A stretch of 51,309 nt of DNA from Thiotrichales bacterium. GTDB lineage: Bacteria; Pseudomonadota; Gammaproteobacteria; Thiomicrospirales; Thiomicrospiraceae. The position numbers and the translations under genes are program-made. This document shows positions 1 to 6,898 of the stretch, piece by piece. Where the stretch lies: assembly GCA_016936535.1 (NCBI GenBank), contig JAFGXP010000002.1:1-51309 (forward strand). Reading direction: 5' to 3'. The notes beneath the pieces are model-generated. The model was not told the origin of the DNA. It saw only the letters and a program-made list of their open reading frames with translations, and did no database searches. The first letter of the stretch is position 1. Every line of letters begins with the position of its first letter.

Positions 1-1
1 A

Positions 2-85
2 TGGTGCGAGCGGAGAGACTCGAACTCTCACACCAAAGGCGCCAGAACCTAAATCTGGTGCGTCTACCAATTCCGCCACGCTCGC
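2..85 (-). tRNA. tRNA-Leu (anticodon UAG)
   Basis: Read on the minus strand this folds as a class II tRNA. The acceptor stem GCGAGCG pairs with CGCTCGC and is followed by an encoded CCA. The D-arm carries AATTGGTAGACGC. The anticodon stem CCAGA/TCTGG encloses TTTAGGT with anticodon TAG. A variable arm precedes the T-arm GAGAGTTCGAGTCTCTC. The 84-nt length including CCA and the extra arm fit leucine. Confidence 0.95.
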
Positions 86-96
86 AAAGCGCTGCA

Positions 97-125
97 AATT
101 CTAACGATTTTGTCATCGCCGTCAA
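97..125 (-). promoter_or_regulatory. Probable sigma70 promoter of tRNA-Leu
   Basis: On the minus strand there is a -35 TTGACG (125-120) and a -10 AGAATT (102-97) separated by exactly 17 nt. The tRNA starts about 11 nt downstream of the -10. This was assigned by eye from the consensus and is not experimentally supported. Confidence 0.55.
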
Positions 126-190
126 GCCGGTAACGCAATTATTTTTAGTAACCAGTTGATAACGGTCACTGTAGAAGGTTTTCTGAAAAG

Positions 191-287
191 GGCGAAAGGT
201 TAACGCCGAAGAAATCCTTGCTTAGGAAGGAAAGCATTCAAATCACCTAAGGCAAAAAGTTTTGCCTGCGTGCATGTAATTTTCGGC
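191..287 (+). other. Possible structured RNA or inverted-repeat cluster upstream of ferritin
   Basis: This is part of the 434-nt gap between tRNA-Leu and the ferritin gene, with no credible ORF. Several complementary segments nest. GCCGAA (205-210) pairs with TTCGGC (282-287) and could extend to 8 bp with a G-U pair. Inside it CTTAGG (221-226) pairs with CCTAAG (246-251), next to a GGCAAA/TTTGCC hairpin (251-266). A competing GGCG/CGCC hairpin (191-194 with 204-207) would exclude the outer stem. The CGCCGAAG and AGGCAAAAAG strings recall parts of the glycine riboswitch, but the full aptamer does not fit. Function unknown. Confidence 0.25.
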
Positions 288-421
288 TTCAAAGACTGTG
301 TAAAGTCAATTGGATAGGGTTATCCTCTATTTGCTTATAAAACTCATGGTCTGAATGAGATCTACTTTTATTATTTTGTTAAATACTATATTAATCAACA
401 AGATAGTGTTTTTTTATTGGC

Positions 422-450
422 TTGCTGTCGGTAGATAAATTTATTAAGAT
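422..450 (+). promoter_or_regulatory. Probable promoter of ferritin gene
   Basis: TTGCTG (422-427) and TAAGAT (445-450) are 17 nt apart in a very AT-rich stretch, about 70 nt upstream of the ferritin start. The spacer contains the 10-bp palindrome ATAAATTTAT. I see no convincing Fur box. Confidence 0.45.
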
Positions 451-519
451 GATTTTTGATTAGATAGTAAGGCTCTATTAATCTCTGTTTTACAATTAAT
501 TCTTATTTAGGAGCTCAAT

Positions 520-1029
520 ATGTTAAAACCGGAAATTGCCAAATTGTTAAATGATCAAGTCAATGCGGAATTTAATGCGTCAAATGTCTATCTGCAATTA
601 AGTGCATGGTGCGAATATGAAGGCTTAGAAGGCGCTGCGCTGTTTTTCCGTGGCCATAGCTTAGAAGAGCGCACGCATATGGATAAAATTTTTGATTACT
701 TGTCTGAATGCGGGGCCAAGGTCACCATTGGCGCGATTGCCGCACCGCCTACCGAGTTCGCGAACCTGATGCAAGTTATTCAAGCCGCGTATCAACATGA
801 GTTAAAAGTATCGGCCATGATTAAGAATATTGCCAATGAAGCGTTTAAGGCGCAGGACTATACCACCTTTAATTTTATCGAATGGTTTATCGCCGAGCAG
901 CACGAAGAAGAAGTGCTGTTTGGTAAGGTGTTAAGTAAAGCGAAAATGCTTGGTTTCGATGGTTCTCCGGGGCAAGCGCTGCATCATATGGATAACTTCC
1001 TGCGTGCTTTAGGGCAGCAAGGAAGTTAA
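520..1029 (+). CDS. ftnA: Non-haem ferritin (FtnA-type)
   Basis: The gene encodes a 169-residue four-helix ferritin subunit that would assemble into a 24-mer cage, oxidise Fe(II) and store ferric mineral in the cytoplasm. The ferroxidase ligands are visible at E17, E50 and H53, the same numbering as E. coli FtnA, and a second acidic cluster occurs in the EQHEEE stretch around residue 126. Length is typical. An AGGAG Shine-Dalgarno sequence lies 7 nt before the ATG. It is monocistronic, since the next gene is 120 nt away behind a palindrome. Iron storage suits a cytochrome-rich lithotroph. A bacterioferritin is unlikely because length and motifs match FtnA better. Confidence 0.92.
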   Translation: MLKPEIAKLLNDQVNAEFNASNVYLQLSAWCEYEGLEGAALFFRGHSLEERTHMDKIFDYLSECGAKVTIGAIAAPPTEFANLMQVIQAAYQHELKVSAMIKNIANEAFKAQDYTTFNFIEWFIAEQHEEEVLFGKVLSKAKMLGFDGSPGQALHHMDNFLRALGQQGS

Positions 1030-1078
1030 CCGATTTCCTCCCGATGAGTTTGCAATTCAGGCAGTTGCTGCCTTTAAT

Positions 1079-1098
1079 TTATTAGTGATCACTGATAA
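1079..1098. repeat. 20-bp near-perfect palindrome
   Basis: TTATTAGTGATCACTGATAA is self-complementary except for one position pair. It lies about 50 nt upstream of the small secreted protein gene at 1150 and 50 nt downstream of ferritin. Shape and position suit an operator for a dimeric regulator. No T-run follows, so it is not a good terminator. Confidence 0.4.
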
Positions 1099-1149
1099 GA
1101 TTGTTGCGGTTTTTACGTATCAAAATGCAATGAAGAATCAGGAGCAAGA

Positions 1150-1467
1150 ATGAAAACAAAATTATGGATTGGTGCGGCACTGGTGGCTGCAACCCTTAGC
1201 ACTTCCGCGCAAGCAGAACCGACCTACTTTATCGGTGTCGCTTACACATTTGGCGGTGAGTTTGGCGTAACCGGTAAAATCCTTACCGATGACGAGCAGG
1301 ACAGTTTTTCGGCCAGCGTTGGCGCCACCTACTATCCCTATGCGTATGAAAAGTTTGGGGTTGATTTAGGTGGTACCTATGCATTTGACAAGATTGCATT
1401 GGGTGCAGGGTTTGATTTCGTCAAAAATGCTCCGGTCATTAGTGCGGGTTATGCCGATACCAAATAA
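1150..1467 (+). CDS. Small secreted protein of unknown function, beta-rich
   Basis: The product is 105 residues with a clear Sec signal peptide: basic MKTK, a hydrophobic core, and cleavage after the AQA near residue 22. The mature part alternates short hydrophobic/aromatic strands with glycine-rich turns (GVAYTFGGEFG, SVGATYYPYAY, LGGTYAFD, LGAGFDF), as in outer-membrane beta-barrel strands. At about 80 mature residues it is too short for a full 8-strand barrel. It could be a mini-barrel, a barrel fragment or a periplasmic beta protein. Shine-Dalgarno AGGAGC precedes the ATG. I do not recognise a named family. Confidence 0.7.
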   Translation: MKTKLWIGAALVAATLSTSAQAEPTYFIGVAYTFGGEFGVTGKILTDDEQDSFSASVGATYYPYAYEKFGVDLGGTYAFDKIALGAGFDFVKNAPVISAGYADTK

Positions 1468-1720
1468 TCCCACTGCGCATCACTTGCGTTATCGTTTTGC
1501 ACCATGAGAATTGCCTAACCAAAAAGCACGAAGAGCCATGAGTGGACTGACGATTTTCAGTTATTTAACCTTTTGGGTATTTCTAGGTTGTTTTATGGCT
1601 GGTTAAGCAGAGTTTGAACCGTGCGAAAATGCTTTGGTGCGTATTGTGTGGTTGGCTGTAAAGTCTTCTTATAGCGTGTGAAATACAGATAACTCTCTGC
1701 GTGCCAAAATGCGGTATTTC

Positions 1721-2617
1721 TTATCTTTCGCCCATCTTTTCGGTGATGAAGTTGAGAAAAGCCCGCGTTTTGGCCGGAACATAATCCCGATTGGGATAAA
1801 TACACCATATTTGCTCATCGGCTTGTAAGTAGCCCGCCTGATAATCAGGCAAAATCATTTGCAAATCGCCAGTTTGCAGTGCCTCAGTAACCAGCCAATC
1901 TGGTAATAAAGCCACGCCTTCTCCTGCGATACAAAGCTGCTTTGCGGCACGTTCATTGGTGACCAGTAAGGTTTGTTGCACGCCGACTTCGTGACGAATT
2001 TGTTTCGCATCGACAAAGCACCAGCGCCAAGCATCTTTTTTGGGAATAAAGTTCAGGCAGGGGGTTCGACTTAAATCTTGGGGTTGGTGAATCCTATGGT
2101 TTTGTAAAAACTTCGGACTGGCGCAGGCAATAAATCGCAATCTTTTTAAGGGTTTCGCCACCCAATTATTCTGCTCAATCCGTCCAATCCGAATGCCAAG
2201 GTCAATTTTTTGCTGTTCAAGATCCAGGCACTCATCCGTAATTAATAATTCTAGTGCCAGTTGCGGGTGCTGCTGACGAAATTCCGGAATTAAAGCAACC
2301 AGCTGTGCATCGGCTAAGCCAATTGGCACGGTCACTCTCAAGGTGCCTTGCAGCTGTTGTTTGATATCTAATGCCCTTTGTCGGGCGCTGGCGAGTTGCT
2401 GCAAAATGGCAGGCAATTGCGCAAAGTACAGTGCTCCGGCTTCTGTCAGCGCCAATTTGCGTGTGCTGCGTTGTAAAAGTGGCAGACCTAAGGTTTTTTC
2501 CAGCATCTGCACACTGCGAGAAACCGAGGTTGCATTGAGTTGACGACGTTCGGCGACAGCGGCAAAACTGCCGAGTTGGACCACCTCAACAAATATTTCC
2601 AATTGTTCGATTTGCAT
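1721..2617 (-). CDS. LysR-family transcriptional regulator
   Basis: A 298-residue LysR regulator of standard length. The N-terminal winged helix-turn-helix spans about residues 1-60 (IEQLEIFVEVVQLGSF, then ATSVSRSVQMLEKTLG). It is followed by the usual linker helix and an effector-binding domain in two periplasmic-binding-protein-like lobes. It is transcribed divergently from the azoreductase and pirin genes, 123 nt away, and the shared intergenic region contains a TGC-N7-GCA motif. That arrangement suggests it controls those two genes and itself. The inducer cannot be read from sequence; a quinone, electrophile or redox signal is an inference from the target genes. Confidence 0.9.
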   Translation of the reverse strand: MQIEQLEIFVEVVQLGSFAAVAERRQLNATSVSRSVQMLEKTLGLPLLQRSTRKLALTEAGALYFAQLPAILQQLASARQRALDIKQQLQGTLRVTVPIGLADAQLVALIPEFRQQHPQLALELLITDECLDLEQQKIDLGIRIGRIEQNNWVAKPLKRLRFIACASPKFLQNHRIHQPQDLSRTPCLNFIPKKDAWRWCFVDAKQIRHEVGVQQTLLVTNERAAKQLCIAGEGVALLPDWLVTEALQTGDLQMILPDYQAGYLQADEQIWCIYPNRDYVPAKTRAFLNFITEKMGER

Positions 2618-2637
2618 TTTGCCTTCCAGTTTATTAC

Positions 2638-2650
2638 TGCGTATATTGCA
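2638..2650. promoter_or_regulatory. Candidate LysR-type operator (T-N11-A)
   Basis: TGC GTATATT GCA fits the T-N11-A dyad of LysR regulators. It lies 21 nt from the LysR start and about 90 nt from azoR. A second dyad, GTTTC-N7-GAAAC, sits near 2705-2721, closer to azoR. Both could be sites for the divergent regulator. Confidence 0.45.
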
Positions 2651-2740
2651 GCATTAATCTGCATTCTACCTGCTTTTTGTTAGGGTTAAAGCCGATTACA
2701 CTGGTTTCGTTTTTAGAAACAACCGCCAGAGGAGACGGTA

Positions 2741-3337
2741 ATGCAAACACTCTTACGAATTGATGCCAGCTTACAAGCCCCCGAACAATCGGTTTCAAAA
2801 CAGTTAGGTGACTTTTTAGTCGAAAAACTGGCCGTGCCGAATATCACTCATCTTGATTTGGGTAAAACCCCGCTTGCTTCGGTTGATCCGTTGTTTCTGG
2901 CTGCGTTGTTTAATCCAACTCCCAATGCCGAAGAGCAAGCGCGCCTTGCCGAATCCGACCATTGGATTGCCCAGATTGAAGCGGCAGATGCGCTGGTGAT
3001 CACCACCCCAATGTATAACTTTGGAATGCCCAGTCAGTTAAAAAACTTTTTTGATCAGGTTCTGCGTGCTGGCAAAACGTTTCGGTACACTGCGCAAGGC
3101 CCTGAAGGGCTATTGAAGGATAAGCCTGTTTGGTTAATTGTCAGTTCAGGTGGCGATTATCGAGAAGGGCCGGCCCAAACAATGAACTTTTTGGATGGCC
3201 ATTTGTTCACGCTGCTTAATTTTATCGGTTTAAAACAGATTAATCTGATTCACGCTGCCGGTTTAGCCATGGGCGATGCCCCTGGGGTGAAAGCCGCCGC
3301 GGAGCAGCAAATTTTAACGGCTTTAGCTGCAAACTAG
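2741..3337 (+). CDS. azoR: FMN-dependent NADH:quinone/azo reductase
   Basis: A 198-residue flavodoxin-fold enzyme of the AzoR family. It starts with the flavin-phosphate-binding region (LLRIDASLQ...SVSKQLGDFLVEKL), then the hallmark TTPMYNFGMPSQLKNFFDQV segment around residues 87-106 and a SSGGDY loop near residue 142. Members reduce quinones and azo dyes with NADH through FMN and protect against thiol or electrophile stress in the cytoplasm. GAGGAG lies upstream of the ATG. It precedes pirin by 27 nt and probably forms a two-gene operon under the divergent LysR regulator. Substrate not deducible. Confidence 0.88.
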   Translation: MQTLLRIDASLQAPEQSVSKQLGDFLVEKLAVPNITHLDLGKTPLASVDPLFLAALFNPTPNAEEQARLAESDHWIAQIEAADALVITTPMYNFGMPSQLKNFFDQVLRAGKTFRYTAQGPEGLLKDKPVWLIVSSGGDYREGPAQTMNFLDGHLFTLLNFIGLKQINLIHAAGLAMGDAPGVKAAAEQQILTALAAN

Positions 3338-3364
3338 AGACAACGCAAAGAAGGAGGGCCCAGG

Positions 3365-4225
3365 ATGTATCGACCCATTCAACAACTCAGTCAAGCGCAA
3401 CCGGCTACCGATGGAGATGGTGTTGCGCTCTTTCGCAATGCACTCTTTAACGGACGGCTAGACCCCTTTTTAATGTTGGATGAAATTAAGGCGGCTCCGG
3501 AAGATTCGGTTGGTGCCTTTCCCATTCATCCTCATCGTGGTATTCAAACCTTGAGTTATTTGATTAATGGGGCAATGGGACACCGCGATTCGATGGGGAA
3601 TGCTTCCACTGTGCGAGCTGGAGGCTTGCAGTGGATGCATACTGGCCAAGGCATTGAACATGGCGAAATTCCACAGGTGGACGACCAAGGTCTTTGGGGA
3701 TTTCAATTTTGGTTGAATGTACCTCGTGCTGAAAAGTACCAGGCGCCGCGCTATCAAGATGTCAGTGCCGAGCACTTACCCTGGTGTCCATTGTGCACCG
3801 ATAAGGTGCTATTGAAAGTGGTGGCCGGTACGGTGCAATTAAATCAGCAAGCCTACGATTCGGTGTTTCGGGAATTGAGTGGTACGGCCGCCTTGGCGGA
3901 TGTGATTTGGCAAGATGCCGAGTCGCTTGAGTGGCACAGTTCTCATTCCAGTGCGGCCCTCTATGTGTTAAGTGGACAAGTCCAACTCAATGAACAGACT
4001 ACTGTTAAGCCCGGACAGTTGGTGCAGTTGAGTAATCAGAATGACCTACCACTTCTTATTGATGGGCAGTCGGGAAGCAGAGTCCTGATTTTTTCTGGTG
4101 AGCCAATTGGTGAGCCGATTGTTCATCGTGGGCCTTTTGTGATGACAACTCAGCAAGAGATAGATCAGACTTTGCAAGCCTATCGACAAGGAACATTGGT
4201 GCCGTCAACTAACCACTCGGTATGA
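3365..4225 (+). CDS. Pirin family bicupin protein
   Basis: A 286-residue pirin. The N-terminal cupin carries the metal-binding signature FPIHPHRGIQTLSY (H55, H57) and, further on, HTGQGIEHGE (H99, E101). A second, metal-poor cupin follows from about residue 170. Bacterial pirins have been linked to quercetin dioxygenase activity and redox sensing, so the role here is uncertain. The ATG is preceded by GGAGGGCC. Being co-transcribed with a quinone reductase under a LysR regulator suggests handling of aromatic or quinoid compounds. The gene is followed by a strong hairpin terminator. Confidence 0.9.
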   Translation: MYRPIQQLSQAQPATDGDGVALFRNALFNGRLDPFLMLDEIKAAPEDSVGAFPIHPHRGIQTLSYLINGAMGHRDSMGNASTVRAGGLQWMHTGQGIEHGEIPQVDDQGLWGFQFWLNVPRAEKYQAPRYQDVSAEHLPWCPLCTDKVLLKVVAGTVQLNQQAYDSVFRELSGTAALADVIWQDAESLEWHSSHSSAALYVLSGQVQLNEQTTVKPGQLVQLSNQNDLPLLIDGQSGSRVLIFSGEPIGEPIVHRGPFVMTTQQEIDQTLQAYRQGTLVPSTNHSV

Positions 4226-4275
4226 TGAAAAAGTTCCATTAACCAAAATAGGGGGAACGGCTTAAAGGCTTTGTT

Positions 4276-4312
4276 CCATAAAAAAACCGCAAAACATGCG
4301 GTTTTTTTATGG
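4276..4312. terminator. Bidirectional rho-independent terminator
   Basis: CCATAAAAAAACCGC (4276-4290) and GCGGTTTTTTTATGG (4298-4312) form a perfect 15-bp stem around a 7-nt loop, with T-runs on both strands. It lies between pirin (plus) and the end of the cytochrome operon (minus), so it can terminate both. Confidence 0.9.
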
Positions 4313-4330
4313 AAAAGATTTTTTTGGTTT

Positions 4331-4423
4331 TTAAACCACAGTCACCATACTGAGTAGCCACATCAGGAAAATGGTGCCAAAAGTAAGAAACAGTCCCCAC
4401 AGGATTGCGCTTTTTCCGTTCAT
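4331..4423 (-). CDS. 30-residue single-pass membrane microprotein
   Basis: An ORF of 31 codons starting ATG AAC GGA AAA AGC, preceded by a good AGGAG Shine-Dalgarno 7 nt upstream and ending TAA. The peptide begins MNGKSAILWG and continues as one hydrophobic helix rich in L, F, M and T, with almost no soluble tail. It starts 9 nt after the dihaem cytochrome gene ends, as the last gene of the sulfide dehydrogenase/bd-like operon. By analogy with CydX of cytochrome bd, it may be an accessory subunit of the membrane module. This is inferred from size, topology and position; there is no clear sequence similarity to CydX. Confidence 0.65.
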   Translation of the reverse strand: MNGKSAILWGLFLTFGTIFLMWLLSMVTVV

Positions 4424-4432
4424 ATCCGACTC

Positions 4433-5146
4433 CTATTGACGATCCATTGCGGCGTAATACTCAGCCAAAGCCTGAATTTCTTCATCGCTCAGGTCATGAG
4501 TAAATTGCGACATACCTTTCTGCACGTCATTATGACGTTCACCGCTTTGGTAGGCTTTCATGGTCCGCACAAAATATTCAGGCACTTGGCCGGCTAATGC
4601 AGGTACCACTCCGTTTCCTTCACCTTTCGCACCGTGACACGACGCGCAAGGGGTCAGCATCCGTTCAAAATCGCCTTTACGAACCACCTTGTCGGTCGGT
4701 GCTTGTTCAGCGGCCGCTAAAGGCTGCGCATATGTCCATGGTTGGGTTTTGTGCTGTGCATAGAAGCTGGCTAAATCGGCAATCTGCTGATCATTCAGCG
4801 CTTGCGAAATTTTGACCATAATCTCTGCCTGGTGGTAGTTTTCCCAACGGCGACCATCGCGATAATCCAGCATCATCTTAATGGTGTAGGCTTCCGGCTG
4901 GCCATTGAGTGAAGCGTAGTTACGAGAAGGGGATTCGCCCTTTTCACCGTGGCAAGCATTACACATCATTTGCGAGTGAATGTCTTGTCCGCGCGTGGCA
5001 TCGCCAGACGGCATGGCTCGAATTTGGTTATCCAGGCTGAAATGGGTCCAAGGATTGGCTTGCGGCTTTTCACCGTGACCACCGCTGGCAATCGCGATGG
5101 CTGAAACGCTGAATAAAGCGGCCGCCAATAGGGTACGTTTTAACAT
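4433..5146 (-). CDS. Periplasmic dihaem cytochrome c (FccA/c4-like)
   Basis: A 237-residue exported dihaem cytochrome. The signal peptide is at residues 1-21. Two haem c sites follow: CNACH (C62, C65, H66) and CASCH (C167, C170, H171), each in a class I domain with downstream methionines as sixth ligands (for example YTIKMMLDYRDG and YFVRTMKAYQSG). The two-domain plan is that of cytochrome c4 and of the FccA subunit of flavocytochrome c sulfide dehydrogenase. The start at 5146 is chosen because GGAGG lies 9 nt upstream and a signal peptide begins there; a longer in-frame reading from 5197 has no such support. It follows the flavoprotein gene by 22 nt and is the likely electron acceptor of that subunit. 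Confidence 0.88.
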   Translation of the reverse strand: MLKRTLLAAALFSVSAIAIASGGHGEKPQANPWTHFSLDNQIRAMPSGDATRGQDIHSQMMCNACHGEKGESPSRNYASLNGQPEAYTIKMMLDYRDGRRWENYHQAEIMVKISQALNDQQIADLASFYAQHKTQPWTYAQPLAAAEQAPTDKVVRKGDFERMLTPCASCHGAKGEGNGVVPALAGQVPEYFVRTMKAYQSGERHNDVQKGMSQFTHDLSDEEIQALAEYYAAMDRQ

Positions 5147-5168
5147 GGCTAATTCCTCCACCACTTTA

Positions 5169-6500
5169 TTAAGAGAACACATCTTTGACAAATTCACGCT
5201 GCCAGTTTTTCTGGTACACCGCTTCCAAAATTGGCTGAGCGGGTTTATCGGTAATCGGTGAAACGCCTTCGGATTTGCCTTTAGGTTGAATTAAGCCATC
5301 GCGCACTTCGTAGATAGCCGCAATGGATACGCCATAGTTATCACCGGCCAAACTGTAACAAACGTTGGCATAAACCGACTTGGTTAGCGGGCGATCTCTT
5401 AGCGTATCGGCGACCGCTTGAGCACAAACTTTGGCTTGTGAATTGGCGGAATATCCAGATTTGGGCATCGCATCGGCAATGGTGCTATCGCCAAGAACAT
5501 AGACCTCTTTTTGTAAAGAGGATTCAAAGGTGAAACGATCAATTGGACACCAGCCAGAAGCATCGGTTAAGCCGAGAATTTGGGCCAATTTACCCGCGCG
5601 CTGGTTCGGGATTAAATTAATCATATCGGCTTTAAAAGTTCCCGCCATGGTTTCTACACTATTGTTTTTGCCATCTACCGACAGCACGCGCCCACCGTCT
5701 GAACCGGATACCCATTCAATTAAAGAATTGTCGGTTTGATAACCATATAGACGCTCCCAAGCCTTTTTAAAAGGCCCATCTTTGGTAAAGCGGTCTTTAG
5801 GGTCCAGCACAATTACTTTGGCGGTTGGATTATGTTTTTGAAAGTACTCGGCAAAAAATGAGGCCCGTTCGTAAGGTCCGGGTGGACAGCGGAACGGGTT
5901 TTGTGGTGGCGCAATAATCGCCGTACCACCTTTCGGAACCGATAACAGCTGTTCACGCAACGCTAAGGTTTGTGGGCCGGCCTTATAACCATGGAAAATT
6001 TTAGTTTCGGCCAACTCTTTGCTGTGCCCTTCGTAGTCTTCAAACTTGAAGTCAATTCCGGGTGAGACGACCAGTTTGTCATAGGCGATGACTTGACCTT
6101 TGGCAGTGGTGACGGTTTTTTTGTCAAAATCTGCGCCGATCGCCTTATCAATAATCACGTTTACTTGGTATTTGGACTGTACAGTATCTAAATTAAAGGT
6201 CAGCTCATCCAAAGTGTGGTAACCCACAATCACATCGTTACTGCGCAAACAGGTAATGTATTCGGGGTATTGCTCGATAATTGTAATTTTGACGTCTGAA
6301 TCAGCAAAACGTAGGTATTTGGCAAAGGTGGAACCACCCACACCTCCCCCAAGCACGACCACATGCGGGGCCGATTTTGCATAGGCATTTTTGCTGGCAC
6401 CAAATAGGCCGCTGGCGGCAACGGCACTGATACCAAACCGCTTAATCAGTTCACGACGACCTAATTTACCGTTAGAAAGGGATTGTGCAAATTGACTCAT
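5169..6500 (-). CDS. fccB: Flavocytochrome c sulfide dehydrogenase, flavoprotein subunit (FccB-like)
   Basis: A 443-residue FAD protein of the FCSD family, which oxidises sulfide to sulfur or polysulfide in the periplasm and passes electrons to a haem c partner. A Tat-type signal is visible (LGRRELIKRFGISAVAASG, twin arginine at 15-16). The FAD fold starts with VVVLGGGVGGSTFAKY (residues 47-62). C84 in the EYITCLRSN motif matches the cysteine that binds FAD covalently in the family. C205 (NPFRCPPGPYERA) and C318 (GWCPIDRFTFES) match the redox-active cysteine pair. Its ATG overlaps the TGA of the preceding monohaem cytochrome gene by 4 nt, and a dihaem cytochrome follows. A sulfide:quinone reductase is less likely given the Tat signal and cytochrome partners. 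Confidence 0.9.
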   Translation of the reverse strand: MSQFAQSLSNGKLGRRELIKRFGISAVAASGLFGASKNAYAKSAPHVVVLGGGVGGSTFAKYLRFADSDVKITIIEQYPEYITCLRSNDVIVGYHTLDELTFNLDTVQSKYQVNVIIDKAIGADFDKKTVTTAKGQVIAYDKLVVSPGIDFKFEDYEGHSKELAETKIFHGYKAGPQTLALREQLLSVPKGGTAIIAPPQNPFRCPPGPYERASFFAEYFQKHNPTAKVIVLDPKDRFTKDGPFKKAWERLYGYQTDNSLIEWVSGSDGGRVLSVDGKNNSVETMAGTFKADMINLIPNQRAGKLAQILGLTDASGWCPIDRFTFESSLQKEVYVLGDSTIADAMPKSGYSANSQAKVCAQAVADTLRDRPLTKSVYANVCYSLAGDNYGVSIAAIYEVRDGLIQPKGKSEGVSPITDKPAQPILEAVYQKNWQREFVKDVFS

Positions 6501-6889
6501 TGTTTTTCTCCTGCAGCCTGTGCACCGGCTTGCTGTGCGCTAAGCGACTCTTGCAACGTTGTTTGCTCCCAAGGTTTGATCGGCTGTTTGGCAAACCATT
6601 GTGCCATCGCATTTAACTCTTCATCGGTAAAGCCGCGGGCCACGCGATCCATAATCACCGCTGGGCGTGTGCCTTCGCGATAGGCAAGCATGGCATCCAT
6701 AAATTGTTTTACGGGCATTCCTGCCAAAGGTGGCATGGCCTCGCTGAATTCTTGGCCATTGACCCCGTGGCAGGGCGCACATTGCCAAGCCATCGCTTGG
6801 CCGGTTGCCATTTGCGGTTCAGCGTGGGCGTGTGTTGCCGCCATTAGGCTGACCGCAGCAATCAAAGTTTTTAAAGGGGATGTTTGCAT
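6497..6889 (-). CDS. Periplasmic monohaem cytochrome c
   Basis: A 130-residue class I cytochrome c with a signal peptide (cleavage after AHA, residue 23), one CAPCH haem site (C37, C40, H41) and conserved downstream methionine positions (AEPQM, AMPPLAGM). The C-terminal tail is Gln/Ala-rich. It resembles one half of the dihaem cytochrome encoded two genes downstream (shared AMLAYREGTR / MMLDYRDGRR-type segment), suggesting common ancestry. It starts 9 nt after the second membrane subunit and overlaps fccB by 4 nt. Its likely role is to shuttle electrons between the flavoprotein complex and the haem c domain of the membrane subunit. Confidence 0.87.
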   Translation of the reverse strand: MQTSPLKTLIAAVSLMAATHAHAEPQMATGQAMAWQCAPCHGVNGQEFSEAMPPLAGMPVKQFMDAMLAYREGTRPAVIMDRVARGFTDEELNAMAQWFAKQPIKPWEQTTLQESLSAQQAGAQAAGEKQ

Positions 6890-6898
6890 AGTGGCTCC

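Noticed and set aside
191-266. Glycine riboswitch upstream of ferritin
   Set aside because: CGCCGAAG and AGGCAAAAAG resemble conserved parts, but the paired GGAGAG/CTCTC helix and tandem aptamer are missing and no glycine gene follows. Kept only as an unassigned structured element.
435-444. Fur box before ferritin
   Set aside because: Only a 10-bp ATAAATTTAT palindrome is present; it does not match the GATAATGATTATC-type consensus.
1593-1808. 71-residue minus-strand ORF at the 3' end of the LysR gene
   Set aside because: It overlaps LysR in another frame, has no ribosome-binding site and no recognisable pattern, so it is a shadow.
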